DNA of 64,000 nt from CBDCUF01 sp965222525 (lineage in GTDB: Bacteria; Pseudomonadota; Alphaproteobacteria; Rickettsiales; UBA8987), in contig OZ244955.1 in NCBI GenBank assembly GCA_965222525.1, positions 682,001 to 746,000 of the forward strand, given 5' to 3'. Below, one piece after another: positions 1-8,266 of this stretch. The notes under the pieces are model-generated. The model worked only from the letters and a program-made list of their open reading frames with translations. It made no database searches and had not been told where the DNA came from. The position numbers and the translations under genes were made by a program. Positions within the stretch are counted from its first letter, which is position 1; every line of letters begins with the position of its first letter.

Positions 1-4
1 TTTA

Positions 5-739
5 TTATCCTTTCTCCGCAACCACCATCAATGACACCCCGAATGGAAATCTTATCTTTCCTATAAAAAACCTCTCGCTGCCAAAAATTTTTATCAGCAG
101 GCTGTTAACGAAATTTCCCGGCAGGGTCAGGTTCGATACCTTGCTTTTTTTATTTCTGAATTTCTCCACCATCCTCACCAGTGCTATCGGTGGAAACAGC
201 CAGAAATTAAAATAGCTGGCATATTTTATATTAAAGCCCTCCGCTTTTAGCAATCCGGTCAGTCCCGCCCTGTTGTAGCGACGGAAATGATGATGGTCCG
301 TATCATGTGCCGACCATAAAAACTGAAATGCCGGAACGGTCAGGAAAATCATACCATTATCTTTTAGCTGCCCTTTCAGTACCTCCAGTGTTTTCTGGTC
401 ATGTTCTATATGCTCAAGCACATCAAATGCAACAATTAAATCGAACTTTTTATCCGCAAATGCAGTATTATCAGGCAATTCGATAGATTCGACATTTTCA
501 GCAACTCCTTTTTCCCTTGCCACCTGTCTTGCGGTTGCATCATATTCCGCTGCATAAACCCTGCCATATTGCGACAGCATCTCCAGATTGCCGCCACTAC
601 CGCAGCCTACTTCCAGAATTTCCGCATCCTGCGGAAGCTGCAACCTGTCAAGCATACGCCTGATTATCTTCCTGCGGGCAACAAACCACCAGTGCCTGCC
701 CTCCAGCTCCGCCATCTTTATGTAGGCCTCGCGCTCCAT
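5..739 (-). CDS. class I SAM-dependent methyltransferase
   Basis: A 244-residue methyltransferase. The SAM-binding motif I EVGCGSGGN lies near residue 43 and the post-I acidic residue in AAEYD near 65; FDLIVAFDVLEHIEH near 100-114 is the motif typical of Methyltransf_11/12 proteins. The N-terminal HWWF and the later HHHFRRYN are features I associate with methyltransferases of cell-surface glycan or lipid gene sets, but the substrate cannot be read from the sequence. A GGGGAG ribosome-binding site precedes the ATG. It starts 22 bp after the atpG stop, so it is probably cotranscribed with atpG, where atpD would normally stand. The family is clear; the role is unknown. Confidence 0.85.
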   Translation of the reverse strand: MEREAYIKMAELEGRHWWFVARRKIIRRMLDRLQLPQDAEILEVGCGSGGNLEMLSQYGRVYAAEYDATARQVAREKGVAENVESIELPDNTAFADKKFDLIVAFDVLEHIEHDQKTLEVLKGQLKDNGMIFLTVPAFQFLWSAHDTDHHHFRRYNRAGLTGLLKAEGFNIKYASYFNFWLFPPIALVRMVEKFRNKKSKVSNLTLPGNFVNSLLIKIFGSERFFIGKIRFPFGVSLMVVAEKG

Positions 740-761
740 TACGCTCCCCTATTATAAAAGT

Positions 762-1664
762 CTACAATGCCTCTGCGCCCGAGATGATCTCGGTCAGTTC
801 GGTTGTAATAGCAGCCTGGCGGGTACGGTTATATTGCAGGGTTAAATCCTTTATCATCTCACCCGCATTGCGAGTGGCGTTATCCATCGCAGTCATCCGT
901 GCCCCCTGCTCGCTTGCCGCATTCTCCAGCTGGGCGTGGAAAATCTGCACCGCAATATTTCTGGGCAGAAGCGCAGATAAAATCTCCTCCTCGCCAGGTT
1001 CATATTCATATACGGCGGCTACACCATCCTCGGCCTCTTCCGCAAGAACCCCATCCATCTCCAATGGAATCAATTGCTGGAAGGTTACTTTCTGGGTAAG
1101 TGCCGATTCAAACTTGTTATACACAACCGAGCAGGAATCAATATCACCAGCCTCAAACATGGTAATAACCTGATTCGCAACCGCTTCCGACTGCACATAT
1201 TCCGGCTTTGCCTGACTGGAAGTATCTATACGTTCCGACACATTATTCTCATAACCATGTTTTAGCTGTTCCCAGCCTTTCTTACCGACTATCATCAGTC
1301 TGGCCAGCTTGCCCTTGCCTTCCATTTCGGTGATTTTCTGCTTTATCGCCCGCACCAGAGAACTGTTCAGCCCGCCGCAAAGCCCGCGGTCAGAAGTAAC
1401 CGCTATAATCAGATGATTTTTATCGGCAATATCTCCCGCCGCATCACGCCTGCCCGAAAGAAGCGCAGGGGAATTTTCCGGATCAGCCTTGGTCGCCAGA
1501 GCCGCAAGCATACGCTCCATCTTTTCGGTATATGGCCGTGCCGCCTCCGCACGCTCCTGCGCACGCTTGAGCTTGCTCGCAGCCACCATCTTCATCGCCT
1601 TGGTGATTTTCTGCGTAGACTTAACACTACTTATACGGTTTTTCAGGTCCTTGAGATTTGCCAT
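762..1664 (-). CDS. atpG: F1-ATPase gamma subunit
   Basis: A 300-residue gamma subunit, the rotating central stalk of F1 that couples proton flow through Fo to ATP synthesis in the alpha3-beta3 ring at the inner membrane. The N-terminus (MANLKDLKNRISSVKSTQKITKAMKMVAASK) is the conserved antiparallel coiled coil, and the C-terminal helix (NATRNAGEMI, YNRTRQAAITTELTEII) is equally typical. The ATG shares its first base with the TGA of the upstream DUF2283 gene (TGATG), implying translational coupling. In most alphaproteobacteria atpA is directly upstream and atpD directly downstream; here two small genes intervene upstream and a methyltransferase follows downstream. Confidence 0.97.
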   Translation of the reverse strand: MANLKDLKNRISSVKSTQKITKAMKMVAASKLKRAQERAEAARPYTEKMERMLAALATKADPENSPALLSGRRDAAGDIADKNHLIIAVTSDRGLCGGLNSSLVRAIKQKITEMEGKGKLARLMIVGKKGWEQLKHGYENNVSERIDTSSQAKPEYVQSEAVANQVITMFEAGDIDSCSVVYNKFESALTQKVTFQQLIPLEMDGVLAEEAEDGVAAVYEYEPGEEEILSALLPRNIAVQIFHAQLENAASEQGARMTAMDNATRNAGEMIKDLTLQYNRTRQAAITTELTEIISGAEAL

Positions 1665-1897
1665 CAGATATGTAGTTCCGTAGTCTGGTTGCTTTCCTCG
1701 TTAACTACCAAAAGGCTGGGTTCATCCTTACCTTTCAGTTGTTCATTAGCATTAAGCAACTCAATTCCATATATTTTCCCATCAGGAGACAGGTCAATAT
1801 TCAACTCGCTACTGACCGATATGGTATCTACCATCCCGTCTTTCTCACGTAGTTTCATATACGCAATATTATGTTTTGGGTCGTATGTCAGTTTCAT
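1664..1897 (-). CDS. DUF2283 family protein (putative antitoxin-like partner)
   Basis: A 77-residue protein starting MKLTYDPKHNIAYMKLRE, with the DUF2283 pattern: a short beta-rich fold with YDPxxxxAYMKL, a central SSELNIDLSPDGKIYGIELLNA segment and a short tail. Members of this family are often encoded directly beside a DUF4258 gene, as here (7-bp gap), and the pair is commonly suspected to be a toxin-antitoxin-like module; I know of no settled biochemical role. A GAGGATAAG ribosome-binding site precedes the ATG. Its TGA overlaps the atpG ATG, so it lies inside the ATP synthase transcription unit. The family call is strong; the function is inferred. Confidence 0.8.
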   Translation of the reverse strand: MKLTYDPKHNIAYMKLREKDGMVDTISVSSELNIDLSPDGKIYGIELLNANEQLKGKDEPSLLVVNEESNQTTELHI

Positions 1898-1904
1898 CTT
1901 ATCC

Positions 1905-2168
1905 TCAGAAGTATTTTACTATAACAGTGATAACCAGCCAATTTTCTTCCTCCTCTACTGCAAAAACCTCAAGCTGCTTATTATCATAAAACTTCCTGTT
2001 CCAGTGAGAGGAAAAATTAAAAGTTCTGCGGAAACCTATTCTACCATACTTTGCAGAAAATTGCTCTCCATTTTCAACTGTAGATATAACCTCTTCTCTG
2101 GTTGCACCCCTTTCAACCATTCTTGCTTCAGCATGGGGATGAAATTTCACATCCATGATTCTTTCCAT
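1905..2168 (-). CDS. DUF4258 family protein (putative toxin-like partner)
   Basis: An 87-residue protein starting MERIMDVKFHPHAEARMVERG. The HxHAxxRMxERGxxxEEV pattern and the C-terminal VFAVEEEENWLVITV segment are the DUF4258 signature, a small fold resembling RelE/HigB-type toxins. I chose the ATG whose first base is the last base of the atpA TGA (TGATG). A TTG one codon upstream and an ATG five codons downstream are alternatives. It is followed by a DUF2283 gene. The coupling to atpA means it is translated in proportion to the alpha subunit, which is unusual for a toxin. Toxicity is not shown by the sequence. Confidence 0.78.
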   Translation of the reverse strand: MERIMDVKFHPHAEARMVERGATREEVISTVENGEQFSAKYGRIGFRRTFNFSSHWNRKFYDNKQLEVFAVEEEENWLVITVIVKYF

Positions 2169-3703
2169 CAACTTTTCGCAAACACCTTAACAAATTTATC
2201 CAACGCGCTGCGGAGTTCCTTTTCGCTGTCTTCGGATAATTTGCCTTCATTGCGGATTACATCCAGCAACCCCTGGTGTTTGCCATGCATTTCGCTCAGG
2301 AATTCCTTTTCAAAACGGGTTACATCCTTTGCATCTATATCATCGAGATAACCATTTACACCGGCAAAGATGGAAACCACCTGCTCCTCCACCAGCAGCG
2401 GTGAATACTGGTCCTGCTTGAGCAGTTCCACCAGACGTGAACCGCGTGCCAGAAGTTTTTGCGTAGCCGCATCAAGGTCGGAGCCGAATTGTGCAAATGC
2501 CTCCATTTCACGGAACTGCGCCAGTTCCAGCTTAATCTTGCCTGCCACCTGTTTCATACCCTTGATTTGCGCTGCCGAACCTACCCTCGATACCGACAGT
2601 CCAACATTTACCGCCGGACGTACACCCTTATAAAACAGCTCGGTTTCAAGGAATATCTGGCCGTCGGTAATTGAAATCACATTAGTCGGGATATAGGCGG
2701 ATACGTCACCGGCCTGGGTTTCGATAACCGGCAGGGCGGTAAGTGAACCGGCACCTTCTTCATCCGACATTTTAGCAGCCCGCTCAAGCAGCCGCGAGTG
2801 CACATAGAATACATCGCCCGGATAAGCCTCACGCCCCGGCGGACGGCGCAGCAATAGCGACATCTGACGATAGGCCACCGCATGTTTGGACAAATCATCA
2901 TATGCAATCAGCGCATGCTTGCCGTTATCACGGAAATACTCACCCATTGCACAGCCGGTATATGGTGCGAGGAACTGCAGCGGCGCCGATTCGGATGCGG
3001 TTGCGGCAACTATAATTGAATATTCAAGCGCACCTTCCTCCTCCAGCTTTTTGGCTATCTGCGCTACAGTCGAGCGCTTTTGCCCGATACACACATAGAT
3101 ACAGTAAAGTTTTTTACTTTCATCATCGCCTGCATTGATGGATTTCTGGTTGAGGAATGTATCAAGAATCACGGCGGTCTTGCCGGTCTGACGGTCGCCG
3201 ATAATCAACTCACGCTGGCCGCGCCCTACCGGAATCAGCCCGTCAATCGCCTTGATACCGGTCTGCACCGGCTCATGCACCGATTTACGTGCGATAATAC
3301 CGGGAGCCTTTACCTCGATACGGGAACGGTTTTCGGTTATCACCGGCCCCTTACCGTCGATAGGATTACCCAGCGCATCCACTACGCGGCCAAGCAGTTC
3401 GGGTCCTACCGGTACATCAACAATCCGGCCGGTACGCTTGACCGTATCGCCCTCCTTGATTTCCTTCTCGCCACCGAACAGCACTACCCCGACATTGTCC
3501 TCCTCGAGATTCAGCACCATCCCCACATTACCGCCGGGAAACTCCACCATCTCACCGGCCTGCACCTGGTCCAGCCCATATACGGTTGCAATACCGTCAC
3601 CGACCGACACCACCTGCCCGATTTCTGCCAGTTCCGCCTCGGTTGAGAAATTGGCAATCTGCTTCTGCAAAATGCTTGATATTTCCGCTGCCTGAATTTG
3701 CAT
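2168..3703 (-). CDS. atpA: F1-ATPase alpha subunit
   Basis: A 511-residue alpha subunit, the non-catalytic nucleotide-binding subunit of the F1 hexamer. The P-loop GDRQTGKTA is near residues 169-177, and the ATP synthase alpha/beta signature PAVNVGLSVSRVGS is near 363-376. The length is normal for the family. A strong AAGGAGA ribosome-binding site precedes the ATG. It is separated from atpH by about 280 bp holding a dispersed palindromic repeat, and its stop codon overlaps the start of the DUF4258 gene. No key residue is missing. Confidence 0.98.
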   Translation of the reverse strand: MQIQAAEISSILQKQIANFSTEAELAEIGQVVSVGDGIATVYGLDQVQAGEMVEFPGGNVGMVLNLEEDNVGVVLFGGEKEIKEGDTVKRTGRIVDVPVGPELLGRVVDALGNPIDGKGPVITENRSRIEVKAPGIIARKSVHEPVQTGIKAIDGLIPVGRGQRELIIGDRQTGKTAVILDTFLNQKSINAGDDESKKLYCIYVCIGQKRSTVAQIAKKLEEEGALEYSIIVAATASESAPLQFLAPYTGCAMGEYFRDNGKHALIAYDDLSKHAVAYRQMSLLLRRPPGREAYPGDVFYVHSRLLERAAKMSDEEGAGSLTALPVIETQAGDVSAYIPTNVISITDGQIFLETELFYKGVRPAVNVGLSVSRVGSAAQIKGMKQVAGKIKLELAQFREMEAFAQFGSDLDAATQKLLARGSRLVELLKQDQYSPLLVEEQVVSIFAGVNGYLDDIDAKDVTRFEKEFLSEMHGKHQGLLDVIRNEGKLSEDSEKELRSALDKFVKVFAKS

Positions 3704-3756
3704 ATTATTCTCCTTTTATTACGTGTTTCTACCCGTTTTTCTTCGACTGTCGAGCG

Positions 3757-3981
3757 CCTCCCCCGCTTGCGGGGGAGGTAAGAAATTCTAGAAATCCATG
3801 TCCTCCGTAGCTTTAGCGCAGGAGGATTGATTTCAGAATTTCTGGTGGGGGAATGTGTAAGTGTAAAGTGTTGAGTGCTAAGTCTCCTGCTGCAAACTCT
3901 CAGCACTTTAACCATTCCCTCCCCGAAAATCTGGCAATCAAAGATTGCTCAGATTTTCTCCCCTCCCGCAAGCGGGAGGGG
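3757..3981. repeat. palindromic repeat family A, copy 1
   Basis: This is an inverted-repeat element between atpH and atpA. Each outer arm is itself a small hairpin: CCTCCCCCGCTTGCGGGGG at the left and CCCTCCCGCAAGCGGGAGG at the right. Inside are matched segments (AGAAATTCT / AATTTCTGGTGGGGGAAT on one side, CATTCCCTCCCCGAAAATCT on the other) and a core built from short words such as AGTGTTGAGTGCTAAG / CTCTCAGCACTTT. A second copy lies at 9782-9997 with the same shell and a closely related core. It separates the first two genes of the F1 operon, so it must be read through or there must be a second promoter. Confidence 0.85.
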
Positions 3982-3993
3982 TAGCTCCAGCTA

Positions 3994-4551
3994 TTACCCG
4001 GCTTTCTTCAAATAAACCTTTACCCTGTCCAGTTTTCCGCTCAGCGAGTCATCCAGCATTTGTGAGCCGATTTTTACAATCATCCCGCCGAGTATATCTT
4101 CGTCAAGCTTTTCCTCAACAGCCACTTCCTTGCCGGTCATTTCTTTAAGTTCATTACCTATGCGGGTTATATCTGCCTTATCAAGCTTGTTTGCAACCGT
4201 AATTTCCGCCTGAACCTCCCCGCGCGCATTTGCAGCAAGCTCGGAGAAAGACGCACATATATCCGGCAAAAGCGATAACCTGCGGTTTTCCCCCAGTAAT
4301 GCACAAAACTGGCCAATCAGTTTATCCGCCTTGATTTTCTTTACAATATCACCAATAGCAGCAGAAAGCTCTGACCTGGAAGTAGTCGGATTGCTCAAGG
4401 TTTTCTGTAATTCCTGCGATGACGCAATCACCGAATCAAGTTCATTTAATCCGGCTTCGATTTCTTCCAGCTTTCCCCCGGCCTTGCCAATCTCGAACAG
4501 CGCCTTTGCATAACGCCTGCCCAATACCAATTTCCCGACTTTCCTTGCCAT
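3994..4551 (-). CDS. atpH: F1-ATPase delta subunit
   Basis: A 185-residue delta subunit (OSCP family), which joins the top of the alpha3-beta3 ring to the peripheral b stalk. The N-terminal helical domain begins GRRYAKALFEIGKA, and the C-terminal domain has the conserved EKLDEDILGGMIVKIGSQMLDDSLSGKL pattern (residues about 148-175). It is the promoter-proximal F1 gene, as in other alphaproteobacteria where the F1 genes (atpHAGDC) are separate from the Fo genes. The gene upstream is divergent, so the promoter should lie within 4552-4750. Confidence 0.95.
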   Translation of the reverse strand: MARKVGKLVLGRRYAKALFEIGKAGGKLEEIEAGLNELDSVIASSQELQKTLSNPTTSRSELSAAIGDIVKKIKADKLIGQFCALLGENRRLSLLPDICASFSELAANARGEVQAEITVANKLDKADITRIGNELKEMTGKEVAVEEKLDEDILGGMIVKIGSQMLDDSLSGKLDRVKVYLKKAG

Positions 4552-4750
4552 AAACCCAGCCCGTATAACCAGTTGCGAGCGTCACTTAGCATATGAATCC
4601 CCGCTTTGCAACTCATAAAGTTGGTAAATTATCTGGGCAACGGTTATCTATTTACATATTTTATTATAACACCTATTTTGCTTGCTATACAAATCTGGCG
4701 TGACACGACAATAACTCACCAGACTCCAGACTCTAATCACCAGCCACTAA
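4552..4750. other. divergent intergenic region, atpH / pseudokinase
   Basis: This 199-bp AT-rich stretch must hold the promoters of the F1 operon (leftward) and the pseudokinase gene (rightward). A TTTTATTATAAC segment could serve as a -10 region, but I could not assign a convincing -35. The segment at 4722-4746 (CACCAGACTCCAGACTCTAA) belongs to the word-like simple repeats seen elsewhere, for example at 12228-12255. Confidence 0.5.
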
Positions 4751-6823
4751 ATGCCCGATTCTTCAGTACAGAATGAAAAACCCAAGGCAGCTTTCAGCAA
4801 GGAAAAGCTGGTTGAGATGAAGAAGGGTAATCTTGATCCTAACTATAAAATAAAATTCAATAGTGTAATTTCAGATTTGAGTTCTGATTTTGCCAATGCC
4901 TATGAGGCGGAGAATATCCATGCAACCAGGGACTCAGCCCCGCTTTATGCACTGGTATTCAACGTCAATTTCCCGATACGGATGAAGGCAATTGAGACGC
5001 TGCGCAAGATACAGCATCCCAGCCTGGTACAGGTGGTGGCTTTCGGCAAGACGATAACCGCCGGCACCAAGGCCGAGCGTTTTGCGGTGATTCTTGAGCG
5101 CCCGCAAGGGGTAAGGCTTTCACAGGCGCTTAAGGACAGTTCTCCTTTCAATGAGCTTTATGTTGCGGATAAGGTGATGGAGCAGCTTGCTGGGGCGCTG
5201 GCACTGCTGGCGGAGAATCGCATAACCCATGGTCGGATTAACCCTGATAATATCTTTTACAACAAGGCTGCCGCACGCCTGATTATCGGCGAGCCGATAT
5301 CGGAATTCTGTGGCTATAGCCAGATGGCGGCGTATGAGGATATTGACCGTGTTGTAGCGCATCCTGCCGGCAAGGGTGACAGCGACCCCAAGGCGGATTA
5401 CTTCGCCCTCGGCATGGTGCTGCTATTCATGCTCACCGCCAGACAGCCATTTGCCGGCAAGGATAATGACAGCATTATCGACACCCGCTTTGAGCATGGC
5501 TCACATGAGGCGGCGATATCCGAGACCCTCGCACTCACTAAAATCCGCCTGTCGACCCGCATCCATACTCTGCTCAAAGGCCTGCTTTCCGATAATTCGG
5601 CGGAGCGATGGGGCAGGGATGAGCTGGATTCATGGATGAAGAAGTTTGAGATTATCGCCCAGGCATCGAAGATGCACAAGCTTGCCGCTACCGGATTTAT
5701 GTTTGATGACAAGGAGTATTTCGGCATCCGCTATCTGGCATATGACATAGGGCGCAAATGGAATATAGCCAAGCGCACATTGAAGATAGCCGATTTATCG
5801 CGCTGGTTCAGCCTGTCACTCAAGCGCCCCGACCTGTCGGAGAAGGTGGAATATCTTCTTGACCACACCGGCAACAGCGAGGTTATTCTGCCTGACCATA
5901 AAATCACCCGCATAATCTCGATTCTGGACCCATCCGGCCCGATTCGCCATAATGAGCTTTCCTGTCGTATTTCCGGCTTCGGCAATATGCTTGCCAGTTG
6001 TTATATGGGCAAGGACAAGGCGAATATCCAGAATATCGGTGCGGTATTTGCCGAGGGTCTGGTGGAGAACTGGATACGCCAGCAGCCTGATCCGGAATTA
6101 TTCAGCTATAGTATGCTTGGCTGGAGCCCTGCCAAGATACGGGTATATATGCGGCGTTCCTCGATGGGATTTGGTATGGAGCGTGCGTTATACGAGTTTA
6201 ATAAATTTCTGCCCTGCCAGAGTAAATTGATGGCCGATAAATATGTATCGAACCTGGCGGATTTGCTGGTTACGCTGGATAAATCGGCGGAGAGCCTGGG
6301 CGAGAAGGATGCGCAGGATCGTCATCTTGCGGCTTTTATCGCCAGCCATATTAATCTGACCGATGAGATGAAAATCAAGAGCCTGCAGAATTTCCCGCGG
6401 ATAGCCAAGCATCCGGGGGTTATGATGCTGGGATTGCTGACGGTTGCGCAATCGGAAGCGAGGGTTAAGTCGGTCAAGGGTGTTACCGAATGGATGAAGG
6501 GTCTGATATCGGCTTTCTCCGAGGATCTGCACAGCAAATTCATCCGCAAGGAGATGCAGGGGAAACTGCGGGTAGCGGCAAAGGATGGCAAGCTGGCCAC
6601 GTTATTTCAGGCGATATCGAATCCGGTATTTATCCAGCGTGATGCATCGGGTTTTCGTGAGGCCAGGATGCAGTACAAGGCGCTTGGTGCGCAGATACAG
6701 CAGCTCAAAACCCAGGGACATATCAGGCGGGTGGCCTATCAGCTCGGCCTGCGCATATCGGTCACCATCTCATACCTGGTCTGCATAGCCTCGGCGTTGT
6801 ATGTGTATTTCGTGAGCGGCTAA
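4751..6823 (+). CDS. membrane-anchored protein kinase-like protein (pseudokinase)
   Basis: A 690-residue protein whose residues about 30-300 follow the Hanks-type kinase fold. RMKAIETLRKIQHPSLVQVV resembles the C-helix region, ERPQGVRLSQAL the hinge, HGRINPDNIF (160-169) the catalytic loop, and KADYFALGMVLLFMLTARQPF the F-helix. The catalytic HRD-x-K-x-x-N is degenerate (HGR-I-N-P-D-N), so the base aspartate and lysine are lost; where DFG is expected there is GEP (180-182). This predicts a pseudokinase. Residues 300-660 are a long alpha-helical region of unknown type, and a single transmembrane helix (about 668-688) ends the protein, which would make it tail-anchored with the kinase-like part in the cytoplasm. 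A palindromic repeat begins one base after the stop. Confidence 0.75.
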   Translation: MPDSSVQNEKPKAAFSKEKLVEMKKGNLDPNYKIKFNSVISDLSSDFANAYEAENIHATRDSAPLYALVFNVNFPIRMKAIETLRKIQHPSLVQVVAFGKTITAGTKAERFAVILERPQGVRLSQALKDSSPFNELYVADKVMEQLAGALALLAENRITHGRINPDNIFYNKAAARLIIGEPISEFCGYSQMAAYEDIDRVVAHPAGKGDSDPKADYFALGMVLLFMLTARQPFAGKDNDSIIDTRFEHGSHEAAISETLALTKIRLSTRIHTLLKGLLSDNSAERWGRDELDSWMKKFEIIAQASKMHKLAATGFMFDDKEYFGIRYLAYDIGRKWNIAKRTLKIADLSRWFSLSLKRPDLSEKVEYLLDHTGNSEVILPDHKITRIISILDPSGPIRHNELSCRISGFGNMLASCYMGKDKANIQNIGAVFAEGLVENWIRQQPDPELFSYSMLGWSPAKIRVYMRRSSMGFGMERALYEFNKFLPCQSKLMADKYVSNLADLLVTLDKSAESLGEKDAQDRHLAAFIASHINLTDEMKIKSLQNFPRIAKHPGVMMLGLLTVAQSEARVKSVKGVTEWMKGLISAFSEDLHSKFIRKEMQGKLRVAAKDGKLATLFQAISNPVFIQRDASGFREARMQYKALGAQIQQLKTQGHIRRVAYQLGLRISVTISYLVCIASALYVYFVSG

Positions 6824-6824
6824 A

Positions 6825-6969
6825 GGACATATTGATATTTGCTACTATCATGGGCTGCAAATGGCCGTTTTCTACGCTTCCGTTGCGCATGTACCCTTAA
6901 GTACACTTACGCTACGGGTCTCGAAAACAGCCATTTTCGCCACATGCTAGCGCAAATCTCAATATGTCC
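6825..6969. repeat. palindromic repeat family E, copy 1
   Basis: A 145-bp near-palindrome with outer arms GGACATATTGATATTTGC and GCAAATCTCAATATGTCC. The inner sequence is shared with 46909-47055 and 63257-63378: CATGGSCTGCAAATG, TGCGCTTCCGTTGC, a central TACNCTTAAGTAC-type hairpin, CTCGAAAAC and CATGCTAGCG. Read on the plus strand it can encode a recurring peptide of the type LRFR..T...LENSHFRHMLA. It sits between the convergent pseudokinase and pirin genes, where it could act as a bidirectional hairpin. Confidence 0.85.
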
Positions 6970-6985
6970 TGGGTATTCCGTGCGT

Positions 6986-7651
6986 CTATACACTTATCAA
7001 TATAAACTGCGTACCACCTTCCGTGGCTTTGAATTGCAGGTTGTCACCATATATCAGATGGCCGTCCGTAACCTGCTTTCCGTTCAGAATTCCGCTACCT
7101 TTAGTGATATAGACCATAAACTCTCCCTCTGCGGAGATTTCCTGCCCGTCATTAAATAACCCCACCTCCATTATAGTGTGGCTGTCAAAAGTATCATCCT
7201 GCTCTTTAGACCCGCCATAAATTCTGGTAAGCGCACCATTTTCAAGGTCATAGAATTTATATCCGGCACATTCTCCCTGAGTATCCGGCAGTACCCAAAT
7301 CTGAATCATACGGTTAGGCTTGTCATCAGGGTTAATCTCGTTATGTTTAAAACCCTCGCCGCCTGCCCTTTGTACCTGCACCTGATTGGCCTCCATATTT
7401 TTCCCATGCTCCAGCGAACCTTCATGGGCAATACGGCCTTCCACCATTACCGAAATAACATCAATTTCCTTATGGGGATGCATACGGGTTTCGCCATGAG
7501 GCAGGAATCTGGCATCAGCAAGATAGACGAAGCTGCCAATGCCGTCCCAGGTATCCGGTTGGCCGCCGACTTTGGCATCAACCACCAGACGGTGTTCCTT
7601 TAACCCGGCAAAGCCTCCCAGAGGCAAATCATCTCTGTGCAGGATTTTCAT
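6986..7651 (-). CDS. pirin family protein (bicupin)
   Basis: A 221-residue pirin-type protein. The N-terminal cupin holds the metal-site pattern FLPHGETRMHPHKEIDVISVMVEG (residues about 49-72), with two histidines, a further histidine and a glutamate. The second half holds IQIWVLPDTQG and a degenerate C-terminal cupin. Some pirins are quercetin dioxygenases and others regulators, so the biochemical role cannot be told here. It lies 5 bp after a small secreted-protein gene in the trpE-side minus-strand cluster. Length is slightly short for bacterial pirins but nothing appears missing. Confidence 0.87.
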   Translation of the reverse strand: MKILHRDDLPLGGFAGLKEHRLVVDAKVGGQPDTWDGIGSFVYLADARFLPHGETRMHPHKEIDVISVMVEGRIAHEGSLEHGKNMEANQVQVQRAGGEGFKHNEINPDDKPNRMIQIWVLPDTQGECAGYKFYDLENGALTRIYGGSKEQDDTFDSHTIMEVGLFNDGQEISAEGEFMVYITKGSGILNGKQVTDGHLIYGDNLQFKATEGGTQFILISV

Positions 7652-7656
7652 ATCCG

Positions 7657-8151
7657 TTATTCTTCCTGCTTGCCATCATTCCTCGGTGGGAAGCCGGCAT
7701 CGTCGAGTACCTTGCGGCTGCCATATATATCCACCCCTTCCTTATCCCCCTGCATCAGCACATAAGTCTGGGTGACACAACGGCCATTCAGGCAGATTAA
7801 TTCCGGCTTCTCTCCGCATTCAACCCTTGCTACAAGCTGATTGAAATCATCATATGGTTTCTTCAAATCGGGCAGGAGAGCGGTACATTGTTTGTTATAA
7901 ATATCAATTTTCGCCAGAACCGCTTTATTTTCATCCTCTTCGTCGGTACTGATGATATGGGAGATACAGGGCGAAGTCTGCCACGGATAGCCAAAATCAT
8001 ACCAGCCGCAATCCTTGTTACCCCAGCATGTGCCAAGTTCCCTGATATCCTCGGTAATTTCCTGTTTATACGCACCGCACTCCACAGGACTCTCCGCCAT
8101 CGCACCGGTTGCGATAAAAAATGCAGGGATTAGTAGTAACAACTTTCTCAT
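7657..8151 (-). CDS. secreted cysteine-rich protein of unknown function
   Basis: A 164-residue protein beginning MRKLLLLIPAFFIATGAMAESP, a clear Sec signal peptide with a predicted cut after AMA. I chose this ATG because GAGGAGAAA stands just upstream; the open frame continues upstream for 41 codons but only through word-like repeat DNA. The mature part has about eight cysteines (VECGAYK, GTCWGNKDCGW, SPCIS, KQCTAL, VECGEKPELICLNGRCV), probably disulfide-bonded in the periplasm. I recognise no family. It is tightly followed by pirin. Confidence 0.7.
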   Translation of the reverse strand: MRKLLLLIPAFFIATGAMAESPVECGAYKQEITEDIRELGTCWGNKDCGWYDFGYPWQTSPCISHIISTDEEDENKAVLAKIDIYNKQCTALLPDLKKPYDDFNQLVARVECGEKPELICLNGRCVTQTYVLMQGDKEGVDIYGSRKVLDDAGFPPRNDGKQEE

Positions 8152-8169
8152 GATTTTCTCCTCGTTTTT

Positions 8170-8244
8170 GTGCTCGGTGTTCAGTGTACGGTGTACGGAA
8201 TACCAGCATAAAAACCCGAACACTGATAACAGAACACCGAACAC
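8170..8244. repeat. word-like inverted repeat family H, copy 1
   Basis: CTCGGTGTTCAGTGTACGG and CGAACACTGATAACAGAAC / CACCGAACACC form an imperfect hairpin built from variants of the word GTGTTCAGT. Related segments occur at about 32998-33030 and 58991-59050. It lies between the trpE stop and the start of the secreted-protein gene. Confidence 0.65.
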
Positions 8245-8266
8245 CATAATACCCCTTTTCCGGTGA

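Noticed and set aside
6839..7159. Open frame of 106 codons over the family E copy
   Set aside because: It lies in repeat DNA and then antisense to pirin; the same peptide recurs at other repeat copies, so it is a product of the repeat rather than a gene.
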